A DNA stretch of 64,000 nucleotides. It comes from Monilinia fructicola. Its lineage: Eukaryota; Ascomycota; Leotiomycetes; Helotiales; Sclerotiniaceae. Location of the stretch: assembly GCA_008692225.1 (NCBI GenBank), contig VICG01000008.1:1623001-1687000 (forward strand), written 5' to 3'. Below the pieces are notes generated by a model that searched no databases, was not told the origin of the DNA, and worked only from the letters and a program-made list of their open reading frames with translations. Within the stretch, counting starts at the first letter, position 1, and every line of letters starts with the position of its first letter. Of this stretch, positions 47,972 through 60,200 are shown piece after piece. The translations under genes and the position numbers were made by a program.

Positions 47972-49799
47972 TATAGATCCGGTGTTCTTTTCGAGCAAAA
48001 TGACGATCCTGAACCATAAAAGCATGGCTAGATCTAAACAACATCGATCAAAACATCAAAGATATTATTAAACTCGAGCTCATGAATCGAATATCCAAGC
48101 CACGCCTGTAAATTTCATTGCAAGCCAATGATCCCAAATCCACTGTATGCTCATCAAACTTTCACGTTTCCAAGAAAATTCTCCGACCCAGAGCCCACAG
48201 CCGAGCGACCCCTATCACGGGTGAAGGTTCCGAGATGATCCCGAGGATTTCTCCAAGGCTTATCTGGATGATGTTAACGTCAACTGGGGTCGGTTTTTCA
48301 TCTTTTTCTCGGCCATCCTGAATTTCACTTGAGTCCATATGCTTGAACTTCTTCGGGGTTGGTCCCTAGATATCAGGTTTGGGTTTCCAATCTCGTTTAT
48401 CCACGACCAGCTTTGCTCCGTCAATCCAAGCGCGGACTAACGTGACGACCGTCGACCTAACCCAGGTAAAAGAATCCTCGCTAGTATCGCTATCATTTAT
48501 TGCCTAATGTTGGAGGGGAGTGGTTTGATCAGCGATAATTTTGCGATCGGGGAGAAAACTGGAAGGTCGCTCTCGATGATGAAGATGACGCTTGAGAAGA
48601 TCGAAGCTCCTAGCACTTGATTTTGGCCCGCTAGCTCGGAAAACCTTCAGGCTAGAGATGGGAACGTTTTGTGAATGTTGCAGATTGCTATAGGAATCAT
48701 GATCCATGGTGCCTTGCTCGAGGAAGAGATCATTAGGCTCGCAGAGCTTCAGTTGCGTACGGGGAAGCCTAGGATCTTCAGGCAGTTGGGAGCAAATCGC
48801 TCTTCCGGCTTCGCCGAGGTTATCTTTTGACTCTTGATCAATTCACACTCGAGGGAAAATACATGGCTCAGAAGGACTTGTACCTTCAAAACATCGACGC
48901 TGTTACTATCACAATCTATAATCATAGCTGGATGACGATATCCATCTGGATGGAGGAGTGTCTCATTACAGCAGCCAATGCTTGTGCAGGTGATCCTGAC
49001 CAAATTCAACGATTTATCTGAAAGTGAAAAGATAAAACCAATGCTTACATCTTTCGAGTCCATGATTTTGAGTTTTCAGGAATGAAAAGCTGACCATTTA
49101 TTAAGACTTGTGAATATTGTGAACGACACATGGCCTAAATTTGCTCTGTACTTGAAGAGCAATCTTCCATGCATAGTTACTCTCAGGTGCCATCAAAGAC
49201 AATATATGCGAAGGCTCTATGGTAGAATTATAAGGAGCTCGAAGAATATTGTAAGGATCAAAATATTTGGTTGATGTCGACAGACTCTACTCTCATCACT
49301 GATCTTTGAGTCACGACAGGATTCTTGGGTTTCATAAAGGCCACACCGTAGACTGTAAACTATGAGATGATATATAGAAGTGAGAGCCCCATTGTTTAGC
49401 AATGAAATACCGGATATATGTAGTGAGTAAATTTTGATTGGTCTTGAAAGAAATAGTATTTCTTCTTGTTGAACAGCCATACGTTTGGTTTCAGTTTCCA
49501 TGCAAGGACATAGGACTAGCTTATAGCGAGCAAAAAAAAATAAGATGATGATTGAAGAACGTGAACAGAACCAGGTGTTGAGATATCTAATTCTAGAGCC
49601 AATTCTCTCAATATATCTCAATGGCAAGATAGATGTATATCTCAGAAGGCTAAATTTCTTGTACAACTAAACTCACAAAGCGGGTATCGAATATAGTGAG
49701 AGAACACTCCTGCCTCATGTCACAGCATCCAGATGTTGTAACTCAACAACCCACTAGAGTTTCGAGCTAAACTGTTCCTCTCTTTCCTTTAGAGCTCGC
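47972..49799. other. Gene-poor region with possible relics
   Basis: Minus-strand fragments (about 48460-48110, 48707-48504 and 49063-48749) read as protein-like (for example TVVTLVRAWIDGAKLVVDKR, MDHDSYSNLQHSQNVP, HPDGYRHPAMIIDCDSNSVD) but are interrupted by stops and belong to no family I know. They may be pieces of one decayed gene. No RNA gene seen. Confidence 0.35.
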
Positions 49800-50763
49800 T
49801 CAATCATTCTCTTTCTTTCGCATTTCCACGCCAGCTCGAGGCGAACGTCCATCTACATAACCCATGAAATCATGTGTAGAAAATCCCATCAGTCTCAATA
49901 GCCTCTCTGGAACCTTATCCAGCTCATCCCAGCCCATAGCGATTGTCATATTCTCGAATGTTCGTATCCACGGTTGACAGTATTGAACTGTAATGCTACG
50001 TCGGGCCTGATCCGAAGTATTAGCACCCCCAGAGTGCCAGAGAGTATTCAGAAAGTAGACCATGCTGCCTGCCGGCATTATGACCGGAACTGTCTCTTCT
50101 CGTGTTGGTATGCGATCATCCGACCACAGATGCGACCCTGGAATGACAGTAGTCGCACCGTTCTCGGCAGTGAAATCGTCGAATGAGACCATGGTGCCCT
50201 AACCACATTGTAAGCCTCTCTTCCCGACCTAGTAAAATGCAGGACGACGATAAATTGTAACATACAATACCAATCAACGGTCTTGGCCTTGGTAATGCGA
50301 TCAATCCATCATCACAATGTATAGGCTGTGCAGTTTGGCCAGGATATATCACCACCGTATGCAGACTGGTAATTAAATAATTGGGTTGAAGGAAGTAGTC
50401 GTTCAACGCCAAGACAGTGGGATGTATTGGAAACTGGTCAAATGCTCTAGATTTGTCTGCGAGAGCGTATACTCTTCCAGTCTTGAAGCCCTCAAAACTA
50501 TTTCGACCAGCAATTGCTGCAGGTCCAGCTTCAAGGGTTTCAAGCCGTGCCACTTCGGAGTTTGCTTTCTCTATTTGCTCGGGAGTAAATATATTTGGAA
50601 GAATGACATAGCCATGTTCGAGGACGTGGTCGATTAGATGTTGTACTGATGGATCCTTCTTTCCCGGGAGAAAGGTCGTCCCTTGCCCAATTTGAATCCT
50701 TTCCTTGACCCTTGCAGGATATTCCACAGTTGGCTGATTCTTGTCAGACTGAATGACATTCAT
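49800..50763 (-). CDS. Phytanoyl-CoA dioxygenase (PhyH) family Fe(II)/2-oxoglutarate oxygenase
   Basis: Non-haem iron oxygenase; substrate unknown, with family members hydroxylating lipids or secondary metabolites. Two exons 50763-50266 and 50198-49800; the 67-bp intron has a gtatgt donor and ttag acceptor. 298 residues, from MNVIQSDKNQ. The metal triad is His149 and Asp151 (QPIHCDDGL) with distal His221 (TLWHSGGAN); Arg232/Arg233 (QARRSITVQYCQPW) would hold 2-oxoglutarate. The DFTAENGATTVIPGSH motif is characteristic. No signal peptide. Intact. About 0.9 kb downstream of another Fe/2OG enzyme on the same strand, so the two may share a pathway, but no other biosynthetic gene is adjacent. Confidence 0.93.
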
Positions 50764-51617
50764 GTTAGCGACAACTGGTAGAGCTTAAGAAAAATTAAGA
50801 TTGCTCACCATTGTGGTCTTTAATTCTCCGGTATTAGGCATTTAGCTTGCAGTGTAATGATGTAGAGAAAAGAAACAGATTTCTTTGCATGATTGTTGAC
50901 ACCGGCTGGTATGTGTATAAAGAGAGTACGACCTCGGCCAGCTTAGTCTTGTGGACCTACCTCGATCGAAAACGAATAGTTTTGGAAATCCTGTCGTCGT
51001 ACAAGGTTAATGATTCCTCTTAGTTGCGGAAATCTGAGGAAGTACAATGCGGGTGAAATGAGGGGGTGCTTGGTCATCATGTCTCACCCTACTGCATGTG
51101 CTATGAAAATAGTTGGAAATGATCTTGATTCCAAACATTAGCATCTCCCATCTCGTCAACTTCTCAAAGTCCTCTTCCGATTGAATGTCACCATGTGATC
51201 ATCAAATAAGGTCTCTCGGGTAGTTGCAAACACTTATCCGATCTCACGCGAGTTTTCCGCCTACTGTGGACTCTAAGCAGCATAAAGCAAATCATCATTA
51301 CTACAGACATCCGTAATTGAAAGCTTGATTCGCATCGATATACACGATTACATAATTCACTCGAATTGGCTTTCGTTTTTTTTGCAATAGTGTTTCTCTT
51401 GGTAGCACAGAGGCTTGGTTAAAGTTGAATTATAGACCTGCCATTACTCGAGTATATACGTGTGTGTATTTGACGAAAGGTTTGTCGGCTAGAGACCAAA
51501 CACCACCAGCAAATCTCAACATGCTAATAAATTCCGTGCCATGCTAATGAGATTAATCGATGCATCACCCTCATGAGCATCCCCATTATTTGGCATCGAG
51601 CTAATCCATGTTTCTTT
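50764..51617. other. Intergenic region between two Fe/2OG oxygenases
   Basis: About 850 bp, moderately AT-rich. One tactcgagta palindrome is at 51445-51454. No gene seen. Confidence 0.5.
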
Positions 51618-52692
51618 TCAGTCACTAGATAAGGTTAAAGCCATCGCTCTCTTCTTCTCATAAAGTCTCCTTCTCTGCTCCTGTCTCTGTTCGGCCTCCA
51701 CGTTGATGTTAACGTGCTTTCTCGTGTAGTGCCTGTACAGATCTTCCATCTTCAAAGCCCTCGTTGGTTTTTCCCATCGTCCCGTGATTGGTGTTGTCAA
51801 TTCATCCGTATCAATCGCCAAATCCTCATGGCCACGCAATACAAAAACTATCGAGTATCTGTAGTGTTCTACTGCCGCCAGCTGTTCCTTGTTTCCATTG
51901 TCTCCTTTGTCCCGCTCGTTTCTCGTTGCAACTTCTGGATACATACGCACCGAATGCCCACCAGCAGGATACCTGCCATTACTCAGGAATTCTAATTCTC
52001 GCCCCACGAGTACAGTGCCTGCGTCTTTCCCACCATATGACCGCTCAATCGGAAATGACGTTCTGGAGTACTTATCCAAAACTTCGAGTCCTGGAACGTC
52101 GCTAATAGACAAGCTCAAGAGGCCAAGGTCTCGATGTGCTGATAAGATTAGTATTCCCATGTTCCTCTAGATGATCAATTGATGACCTACGCTCAGAAAC
52201 CACCTTCCGGGATACTCCATCACCTTCATACCTGAACAGTCTGATCATCGTCGCCGTCCTCTTCTCTTGAAGCTTGCTACATGGTTCAGAATATCTTGTC
52301 AATAAATCCTTCCTCATCCCCAAACTGCTGGCAATCTCTCCCAGCAGCCTATTCAGCACATCTCCAGTGACTTCCCAGAACTCTTTCGCAGCATCCAGTA
52401 ATTCCGGTGGCGTAGAGTGAATTTCACGTAGAGTGATGAATTCCTTCTCGCCTTCCACCCGATTCCACCCTTCCTCCGTCCCCTTCCCGGTGAGAAATTG
52501 AGCTTTATATTCATGCGGAAGGTCGAAGAAGGATTTACTAGCTCGGAGAAGCTTTTGAGAAGAGATATGGATAGGGTCCGTGGGGGCAAATGTTAGGGTT
52601 GACCATCCTTGATCGGAGAGATGCGGTGCATGAGCGGGAAGGACGAGAGGAAATCTGACCGGGCGAAGGGGAATTTCGTAAACTTCGTCCAA
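51618..52692 (-). CDS. Isopenicillin-N-synthase-like Fe(II)/2-oxoglutarate oxygenase
   Basis: Cytosolic oxygenase of the DIOX_N/2OG-FeII_Oxy family; substrate unknown. Exons 52692-52191 and 52138-51618, with a 52-bp intron that has a gtaggt donor, tactaat branch point and cag acceptor; 340 residues. The N-terminal part has the family's helical region (SSQKLLRASKSFFDLPHEYK). The metal ligands are His169 and Asp171 (PHRDLGLL) with His229 (AGGHSVRMYP); Arg261 and Ser263 (HYRYSIVF) give the RxS motif that binds 2-oxoglutarate. The C-terminus has a long charged tail (QRQEQRRRLYEKKRAM). No lesion found. The N-terminus is short for the family (no FxxVGFxxxxNHG block; GWSTLTF may be its remnant), so an upstream exon cannot be excluded. 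Confidence 0.88.
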
Positions 52693-54219
52693 GGGTTTGA
52701 GCGGCCGAATTTATATTCTCTGTCATTCCGGTGATTTATTTGGCTTGGGTATCGTAGCGTGTGAGGTAACCTTGTACAAGGCTCTTCAAGTGGAATTTCA
52801 ACACCCAACTAACTCAAGTTTGTCAAGTTGCTATTGACTATAAAAACATAATATCAAATTGGCCAATCACAAAGTTTGTATTGTGAGTTCAGACAAGATC
52901 AAAAGAATGAATGGATTTCTTGACACCGATACGAGTATCATATTGCAATTGTAAGATGACATAAATCAATAGCCCGGTTTAGCTGAGTCATGGAACCAAG
53001 GTCAATGCCCCACCAGCTGCATGTATTAATTAGCTCTCAAGTGCTAAAGCTCTTGGCTCTATTTTCCGCAATTTTTCTGATCTCTCAACTTTTGGAAGAA
53101 AAGAATATATATGTTTCCTTTGAATATGGATCAATGCCCAAGACATCGATCAAAGAAGCACATATGGATTTTTAAAATTTATTTGATTGAAACTCTAAGG
53201 TTAATTACCCAGCCCTTTTATTTAGATTCCTTCGATTTTTCAAGACTTGTCGCTAATCATGAATGGATTATGACTTTGAACAACCAAGTGCTTTCACAGC
53301 TAGTTCAGTAACTTAGAACATGATATTCATCTGGAATGAAGCAATAGTGAAATTATATTGTTCAAGATCGAATCCCTTACATTGCATATCATATTTAATG
53401 GAATCGTCTTGCTCATTGTAGCCCATCAAGTAGAAAGAATGCTCGAGATTACATTGATATTTTTGGAAAAGCCTTTTCACTTCACATGAATCTCTGATGG
53501 CTTGTTTGCTTGCTATATCGAATCTATTCTTCTTAATCATGTCAGTTTTGGAATAGGACTTTGCTCGAATACTTTTTCCGTATCTTCCTTCATCCAGGAT
53601 ACCTTCAAAATAGTCACATCGGCAGTTATATAAGGAGGTCATCTTGCACGTGTTGGCTCTGTCTTTTGGCTAAAGGACCCGGATGGTAATCGTCCAGTAT
53701 CTCTACCTTGGGTTAAAACTAGCCAAGGGTGTTCGTCCAGTTATTGCATGAACCGTAATGATCAAGGTCATGCCGTAATCATTAATAAGATCGAGAAAGT
53801 CGGTCTAGACAGCGTAGACAGCGTAGACAGCGTAGACAATCCAGATAGTCCGAGCAATCCAGGCTCTATCACCTTGTTTTCATTCATTCAAGTAAATAGA
53901 AAGCTACTTCCACCCCCAAATTGAGGCTCTGATAACTTCGTATTTCAACCCAGGTGACCAGCCACCAGTAGAAGGACGATCATTCCCAGGACTTCCACCC
54001 CCATCCGCCATTCATCTACACAATCCCAACGTGGCATCGCAACAATCACCAAGGGAATACGATGTGGAATGCCGAGCCCGTCGTTTGCTTCATGTAACCA
54101 ATGATCACATCTGTCAGCTCCCCGACCACTTGGTCCAACTATCGAGCCATTCCCAAGTTCGGCTTCCACACGTCTTTCCCCTGGCCTCCTCGCACTTCGG
54201 TTAGAACGAAGACAAGCAC
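52693..54219. other. Intergenic region with a 9-bp tandem repeat
   Basis: No recognised gene. The 53313-53642 minus ORF (109 codons, slightly Cys-rich, no signal peptide) is the best candidate but has no family support. A 9-bp tandem lies at 53807-53838. Confidence 0.4.
53807..53838. repeat. 9-bp tandem repeat
   Basis: About 3.5 copies of agacagcgt; a third 9-bp minisatellite in this window, of unrelated sequence. Confidence 0.8.
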
Positions 54220-54588
54220 ATGTCTGGAGGAGCTACGTATAGTCTTGATGCAAGCCCATATCTACCATTCCAAGAGCGACTGGAGTTCGAAGGAAAACAA
54301 CGGGAATCTATGTCAGGATGGAACGGAGATGGCAAGGGGGAAAGAGTGGGATCGTTCCAGATCAGAGACGTGGAAGAAAAGAGACGCCAACTCGCTCATA
54401 AACCCGTATTCCAACTACCAGATGATGACGCGGATATGAATCTCCAAAATTTAGCAATACGCGTCGGCGTGGTACATAGGAACGCACTTGTTCCAGACGC
54501 GGAGCTTAGCAAGGTCCAGGATCCAACGAGGGACCTCTCCCCGGTTGGCTTAGGGGTTAACGAGCTCTACATATGCGCTGGCATGTAG
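54220..54588 (+). CDS. Small hypothetical protein
   Basis: Open frame of 122 residues, MSGGATYSLDASPYLPF to GVNELYICAGM, with high charge (RLEFEGKQRESM, DVEEKRRQLAHKPVF) and no membrane segment or signal peptide. The composition is protein-like and the length is more than expected by chance in this sequence, but I recognise no family, and the start is the first ATG of the frame. An overlapping plus frame (54101-54439) competes with it. Treat as tentative. Confidence 0.35.
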   Translation: MSGGATYSLDASPYLPFQERLEFEGKQRESMSGWNGDGKGERVGSFQIRDVEEKRRQLAHKPVFQLPDDDADMNLQNLAIRVGVVHRNALVPDAELSKVQDPTRDLSPVGLGVNELYICAGM

Positions 54589-55274
54589 TGGGTCTTGCGG
54601 TGTTGGTAGTGGAATTGTGTCTATGAGCGCGACGTGAGCTTGCGCTTGGTAGTGGCCCTGGTGCGGTGCGGTGCGGTGCGGACTCTTCGCCAATATCCAA
54701 CGATAAAAAATCCCCACGATCCCGAGGAAACGGAACGAGAGGGAAGGGAAGGGAACGAGAAATGCACGACGAGAGAGTGAGAGTTATTCATGCGCGTTGT
54801 CGAGATGATAAGTTTTGTGATCCTGGTCATTGTGTTGGAGGGAGGGAGGAAGGGTGGATATTGGTTTAACCACGTACTCACTCTTTCACTCACTCACTCA
54901 CCCACTCACTCACTCACCCAGAGAACGATAAATTCTCAGGTGTAAAAAAACTGCATCTTGGCAATGGGATCCTGTGGGTGATTGCAGGAGATTCATGGTA
55001 AGATGTGTATGCAATTGTGATATACATATAATGTAATCTCCATGTGCATGTGCATGCCGATATTGAGGCCAGCCTTGACTGCATGGAGAAGCTTCAGAAT
55101 TTTATTGTGTCTTGATTCCCATCCCTTATTTTCCTTCCTTTGGTTTGGTGTCCCTTATGCGCCATGCCATATCATACATACCCTCAGCGCCTACCAACTC
55201 CAGCTCAGTATAAATTAAATTTACCCACCCCTTCCTCACATCCATATTCCCATCCCGAAATCTCAGGAAAACCC
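54589..55274. other. Intergenic region with pentanucleotide and tetranucleotide repeats
   Basis: Contains gtgcg tandem copies near 54661-54681 and a cactcact run near 54880-54920. No gene recognised. Confidence 0.45.
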
Positions 55275-55917
55275 CTAACCAAATTTCCTCGTTCCGCCCT
55301 TCTGTCCCCCATGAGCCGTCGTCCCAGGATTCCCCTTCCCCTTAGTCTCCACCCCCTTCCCGTCCTTCCCCTTACTCTTCTTTCCAACCCCCAATAACTC
55401 CAGATGACCAGCCTTCGCACCGAGAGTCCTTTCCGTCATAGCCGTCAGACCGGCGGAATGTTTCTATTGGGAGATTCGTTAGCAGATATCCATTATCAAG
55501 TGACCCGCATTCTGTGCTTATGCCTCGAATCATCGAGAGATCATCGCCGTGGAAAACTCGAGTGAAATCAGACAGGTACTTAAACTCGTCAAAGAAGTCT
55601 CGACTCTTTCGAGGAGACCACTAGGAAAGCCATGCATATGTAAGTGCGTCATCATATTTCCCCCAAACCATCCTTTCCCCCTCTTCCTCAACACCACCAA
55701 CCCATCAAAAAGCATCAAACAAAACGCCTCCCCCCCCCCCAAAAAAAACAAAAACACCCACCTTCCTCAAAACCTCACTCCTCATCAACCCCTCCCTCTT
55801 CGCCTTGATCACCCTCTGCCCCTTCTTCGGACCCAGCGCCGCCTTTTTCCCCGCCCCATTCGCCCGATTCCCACCGGCCAACGCACTTTTCGTAGATTTC
55901 AGAGCGCCTTGAACCAT
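55275..55917 (-). CDS. DUF2462 (UPF0390-like) small basic protein
   Basis: Conserved fungal/animal family of lysine-rich, probably nucleolar proteins. Exon 1 55917-55762 encodes MVQGALKSTKSALAGG then AALGPKKGQRVIKAKREGLM, the family's diagnostic GPKKG-R-I-K block; exon 2 55463-55275 encodes KHSAGLTAMTERTLGAKAGH and a Lys/Gly-rich tail ending GGTRKFG, with TAG at 55277-55275. The exons join in phase 0 (donor gtgggt, acceptor atag); total 114 residues. The 298-bp intron is long for this genome and holds a C-run and A-run next to the donor. The initiator and both conserved blocks match the family well. Role in ribosome biogenesis is an inference from related proteins. Confidence 0.85.
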
Positions 55918-57271
55918 TTTTGCTGTTCCTTCCTTCGTTCCCTCGTTCCTTCGTTCCTTGGTGCCTTGGTTCCTATCTTCCTTCTTCCCGATCTTCCCTC
56001 AATCCAAACTCCCTCGTCCTTCCAAATAACAACCAACCAACCAATCAGCCAACTCTACCCCCAAACACAAAAACAAAGCACAAAAGAATCGCACGCGTGA
56101 AGGAATGGTTCTTGATCGTTTCGTCGCTCCCAAGCGTTTTGTTTCTCGCTGGTGTGTTTGTGTGTTTACTTATTGATTTATTCCTTTGTTTGTAGTTTGA
56201 CAATCCAAAGCTTTTGTCAGATGAATTTTTTTCATCGATGAGGTGGAGAAATGGTTTTGCGGAGGGCGGCCGCTAGCGCATCGTCGGCTCTCTTGACGCT
56301 TAGTTGCTTGGCGCCTTTTCCATTATTCGCCTCAAATTCTACATCTATCAGCATCGAAATTTATCATGACATGTCACGTCTCGTTGAAAAAAAGGCGATT
56401 TGGTTCATCATAAAATCATATCATATCATTTCGTTATCTAAGAAGATTTAATTTTTGAAACATGGCATTTGCACATGCGATTATTGCATCGCTCACCACC
56501 AACCACACCTCGTATCCGAACATCCTCCTGCTCACTCACTATACTTCCCACCTAGTATCCCTTCCTTTCTAGGATTTAATACCACTCCCAATCTACAAGA
56601 TTGACCAGCGGTTTCTGTTCAAATCCAGCCAACGTACCTAGATCACTCCAACTTCATTCCCATCTGCAATTCCACCTACCCCCCAAAGGTAACAGAGCCC
56701 AACTCAAAAAGTTACATCATGATTAAAACCAAAATAAAACATAAGTAAACCATATAAATAAAACTCAATTCAGAAGACCTTGACTTGTGAAGAAGTTGAG
56801 TAGAAAAAGAAGGGGAAAACATTCATCATCATAAGTCATCCAATAAATGAATCCGTCCCAGCTTGACATATCCATCATCCACACATTTATTCATTTCATA
56901 GGCAATCAAGTCATATGAGAAAAAAACATTGACACAAAACATCCAAGCCTGCTTGATGCTTCAATTGTCAGAAAGAACATATAGCGCAAAGACAGAGAAA
57001 GAAAGACAGCAGATACAGAAAAGTACACGCAGAAAAAAAAAGCAAAAACAAAAGCAAAACTAAAAGCAGGGAAAATTTCATATCTTTCCTTCATAATACA
57101 TTTCAGCGCCTTAACTTTGTCGCTTTTCCATTCATTTGTTAGCCGCCCCACCATGTCAAGGAATGACCTGACGTGCCGATATTTTCGTTCGTGAAATTTA
57201 ACAAATCATTCATTCATCCAATCCACCGGGTATATCCATCCTCAAATCGTATCAGTCCATTCACCTCGTCA
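55918..57271. other. Intergenic region
   Basis: Contains CT-rich sequence (about 55920-56000, the DUF2462 promoter side) and, from about 56800, probably the 3' UTR of the large minus-strand gene. A 56906-57154 minus ORF is hydrophobic by chance (Phe/Val-rich from tttc repeats) and not called. Confidence 0.45.
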
Positions 57272-60200
57272 TCAAATGACATTCCATGACTCTGCACTCC
57301 TTGACTCCAAAACCTCATCAACCCCATTTCTTAGTTCTTTCGGTCCACTTATTGTAGCTCGCAATTTTGCGTTTCTCTGCTCTTTTCTTCTTTCACTGAG
57401 TTTTTTACCCAATCCTCTCAGACCCACATATTCTATTCTCAAACCCAATCCAGGAATTGTATGAATGCGACCTCCATTCCCCTCTTTAAATCCGTGACCA
57501 AACTCTCCAGGCCTTGCCTCGCGAAGAACTCTTTGGTCTGCCTCTCGCCGCAATGTGTTATTGCTTCTCTGCTTCACAACCCTCAAAGCATTCCCACTAG
57601 GAGATCTTCGTATCGTTTTTCGATCAAGGGGGGCTTGAACGTAATCATCGTTCCCGTAAGATAATGGAAGAATCGCAAAGGTGCGCTTGAGTTTCCCACT
57701 TAGGCCACGCTTGGCAATGATACGCCTATTCCCAGGGCTGTGATATTCGGGGAAATAATCTTCCTCGTCTTCATCTGAATCATTCTCGATATCTTCTAAA
57801 TCGTCCCAAAAGTTTGCTGGTCTCCAAAATGGATGCAACTTACTATCATCAGCAGGCTGATCAAGAACTGATGGATAGTGCGTGGAAGGATTTGCTTCTG
57901 GTTTCGATGTTTGCGTTGAACTGTGCTTGCGACGACCGCTTAGTGAAAATTTACGTTTTAACAAACCTGTATCTGGTACTATAGTCTCGGAATGACGTCG
58001 ATTACTGAATGCACGGCGAAGAGAAAAATTACGCTTATTTCTGTCTGAAGATGAAGGTCGGTCATCATATTCTTCATCGAGTCGAGTATCAAAATCAAAA
58101 CCTAATTGGCGTTCTTCTGCCGTCCCAGGTGACATATCAGAGGGTGTTGGAGGAATAAATTTAATTGCAGGAGGTTCAGGAGGAGAACGAGGATTTCGTA
58201 GTGGGGACTCAACTTCGACCATAGTATGTTGGTTTTGTGGAGGAGTTACAGGCATATCAGCAGTTGTGTCATTGACCTCTACCGTTGGTTGTGGAATCAG
58301 ACGTCTCAAGGTAGGAGATGATGGCTCAGAAGATTCTCTTTGTATAACTGTCCATGACCTGTTCTGATGTGGGACCATCGATACTGCCATAGCCTGCGAG
58401 ATTTCTGCACTTGTTGCTGCAGTTCCTGTTGTCTCATATGAAGCTTGCGAGAATGGTGTAGCTTGTGCCGATCGTCTGGCCTGAAACTGTCGTTCATCAT
58501 GATGATCAATACTTGACCGATTCTGGTCGATACTTGAACGAGCATTGGACGGTCCATTTTCATTTTCCGAACTGATGGGTCTCGATAATTCTACCGGCTC
58601 TTGCTTCGGGGACTGCTTTTGCTGGAGCATATTATGGGCTTTGAGACTCTCTGCGGTCAAAGAGCCTGCTCTTGAAGTATTTCGACTTGTTGGTGCGGAG
58701 AGCGAAGATTTTCTGGTTGGAATGCTTGGGGGATAATCGATAGTACGGACAGAATTGCTAGATCCTGCAGATTCTGACATTGTACGTTTCCTTGTTGGAG
58801 GAATAAAATCAAAGTATCCAGGCTCATTTGTGCGCGACGATTGCGATAATGGTGCTGACTGTAGGGAATTACTCCTCTTAGTCTTTCGACTGCTTGTTGA
58901 ACGTAGAGATGGAGGTTTCGAAGATTTCGCAGATGAAATACGATCTGGAATTACTACAACCGGTACTCCACCCTCGCGTATGATCTTCCGGCGCGATTTA
59001 TGACTGGAAGTAACACTAGGGGTGGTAGTAGATTTCAAACTTCCATCATGCCGTTCAGGGATTCGTTCGGCTTTATGCACCAAACGATGATATTGTTCAC
59101 TCGACTTTTCGGATGGCGGTGCCGAACTCAAGGTTGACTTTGAGCTGAAATCTCTCAAACCAATTTGCTTTTTCGTATGGCGAAGGGTTCTCATTCGCGA
59201 CGGTGGCACCTCGACTACGAACGCTTCCACAACTGTAGAGGTAGTTGAATGACCTGAAATTGTGGAAAATCTTCTCGTGTCTGCCATTATCGGAGACTCG
59301 GTAATATCCTTCCGTACTCTAGGCCAAGTGCCACTCCTTAAGTTCGATTCCACACTGTCTTCTTCCCATGGGCGGTGTTCAACATTGTCTTGTAAAGGCA
59401 GTCCTCGAAGAACTTGTGTTGCTTTCGCTGGTGAAATGTGATCGTCTTCCACCACCTCTTTATTTGCACCTTCCTCATCAAAGATCATGTCCCTATCGTG
59501 GCGCTTTCGAACCGTCACATTCCTCATGAGATTATCATCCCATTCCCGTTCCACCTCGCTTACATCTTCTAGAGGGTTCCCCCATTCTCCATCAAAAGCG
59601 CTAAATTCCAGTTGTGGTGATACCTTTTTGGCTCTTGGTGTCGCAGAACCTTCATTATCAGATTCTAGACCCAACCCCAATCCAACCTCTCTGCGCGAGG
59701 TCTGCAATACTTCTGCATCGGATGGTTTCGCAGAGGGTATCCGTGGCCTCACTGTCGAAGATTCATCCTCATCCGAAGAAAGATTCTCTGGCGCTGTCCG
59801 GAAAGAATCTGTTCGCGAAGAGGGATGCCGAGAGTTTGTGACCGCGGGACGAAATGTCAATGGTGGCATTGCGCGTGGAGGCGTTACATCGGGCGTAGGT
59901 GGACTTTTCTGAACGGTTGGCGTACTCGGTGTTGATTGTACATCGGAATCTCTTACAGACGCGACTTCGCCATTTGGCGGCGCGGGGATCACCAGGACAT
60001 TGCTATTGCCGGATGATTGTCGCGAATGTGCTGGTGGAGTTGGTGGAAGAAGGGGAGCGCCAATCCTTTTCGAGGTATGTTTCAACATGCGTGGGTTCGA
60101 ATTGTCGGAAGTAGGTACGGATTGTGACGTTGTTCTTGAATCCGTACTGGCATCTCGAGATTTCAAAGACCGGGGCACAGAATACGAATCGGCATTGGAA

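Noticed and set aside
48118..49063. Single decayed transposase or reverse transcriptase
   Set aside because: No catalytic motif of either class can be seen in the fragments.
54538..54590. Possible tRNA-like stretch (ggttggcttaggggtta)
   Set aside because: No matching acceptor stem, anticodon loop or T-arm could be formed.
56600..56630. B-box-like gttcaaatcc
   Set aside because: No A-box or cloverleaf upstream, so not a tRNA.
56906..57154. Small Phe-rich membrane protein on the minus strand
   Set aside because: Hydrophobicity arises from tttc/aaag repeats in the likely 3' UTR of the large gene.
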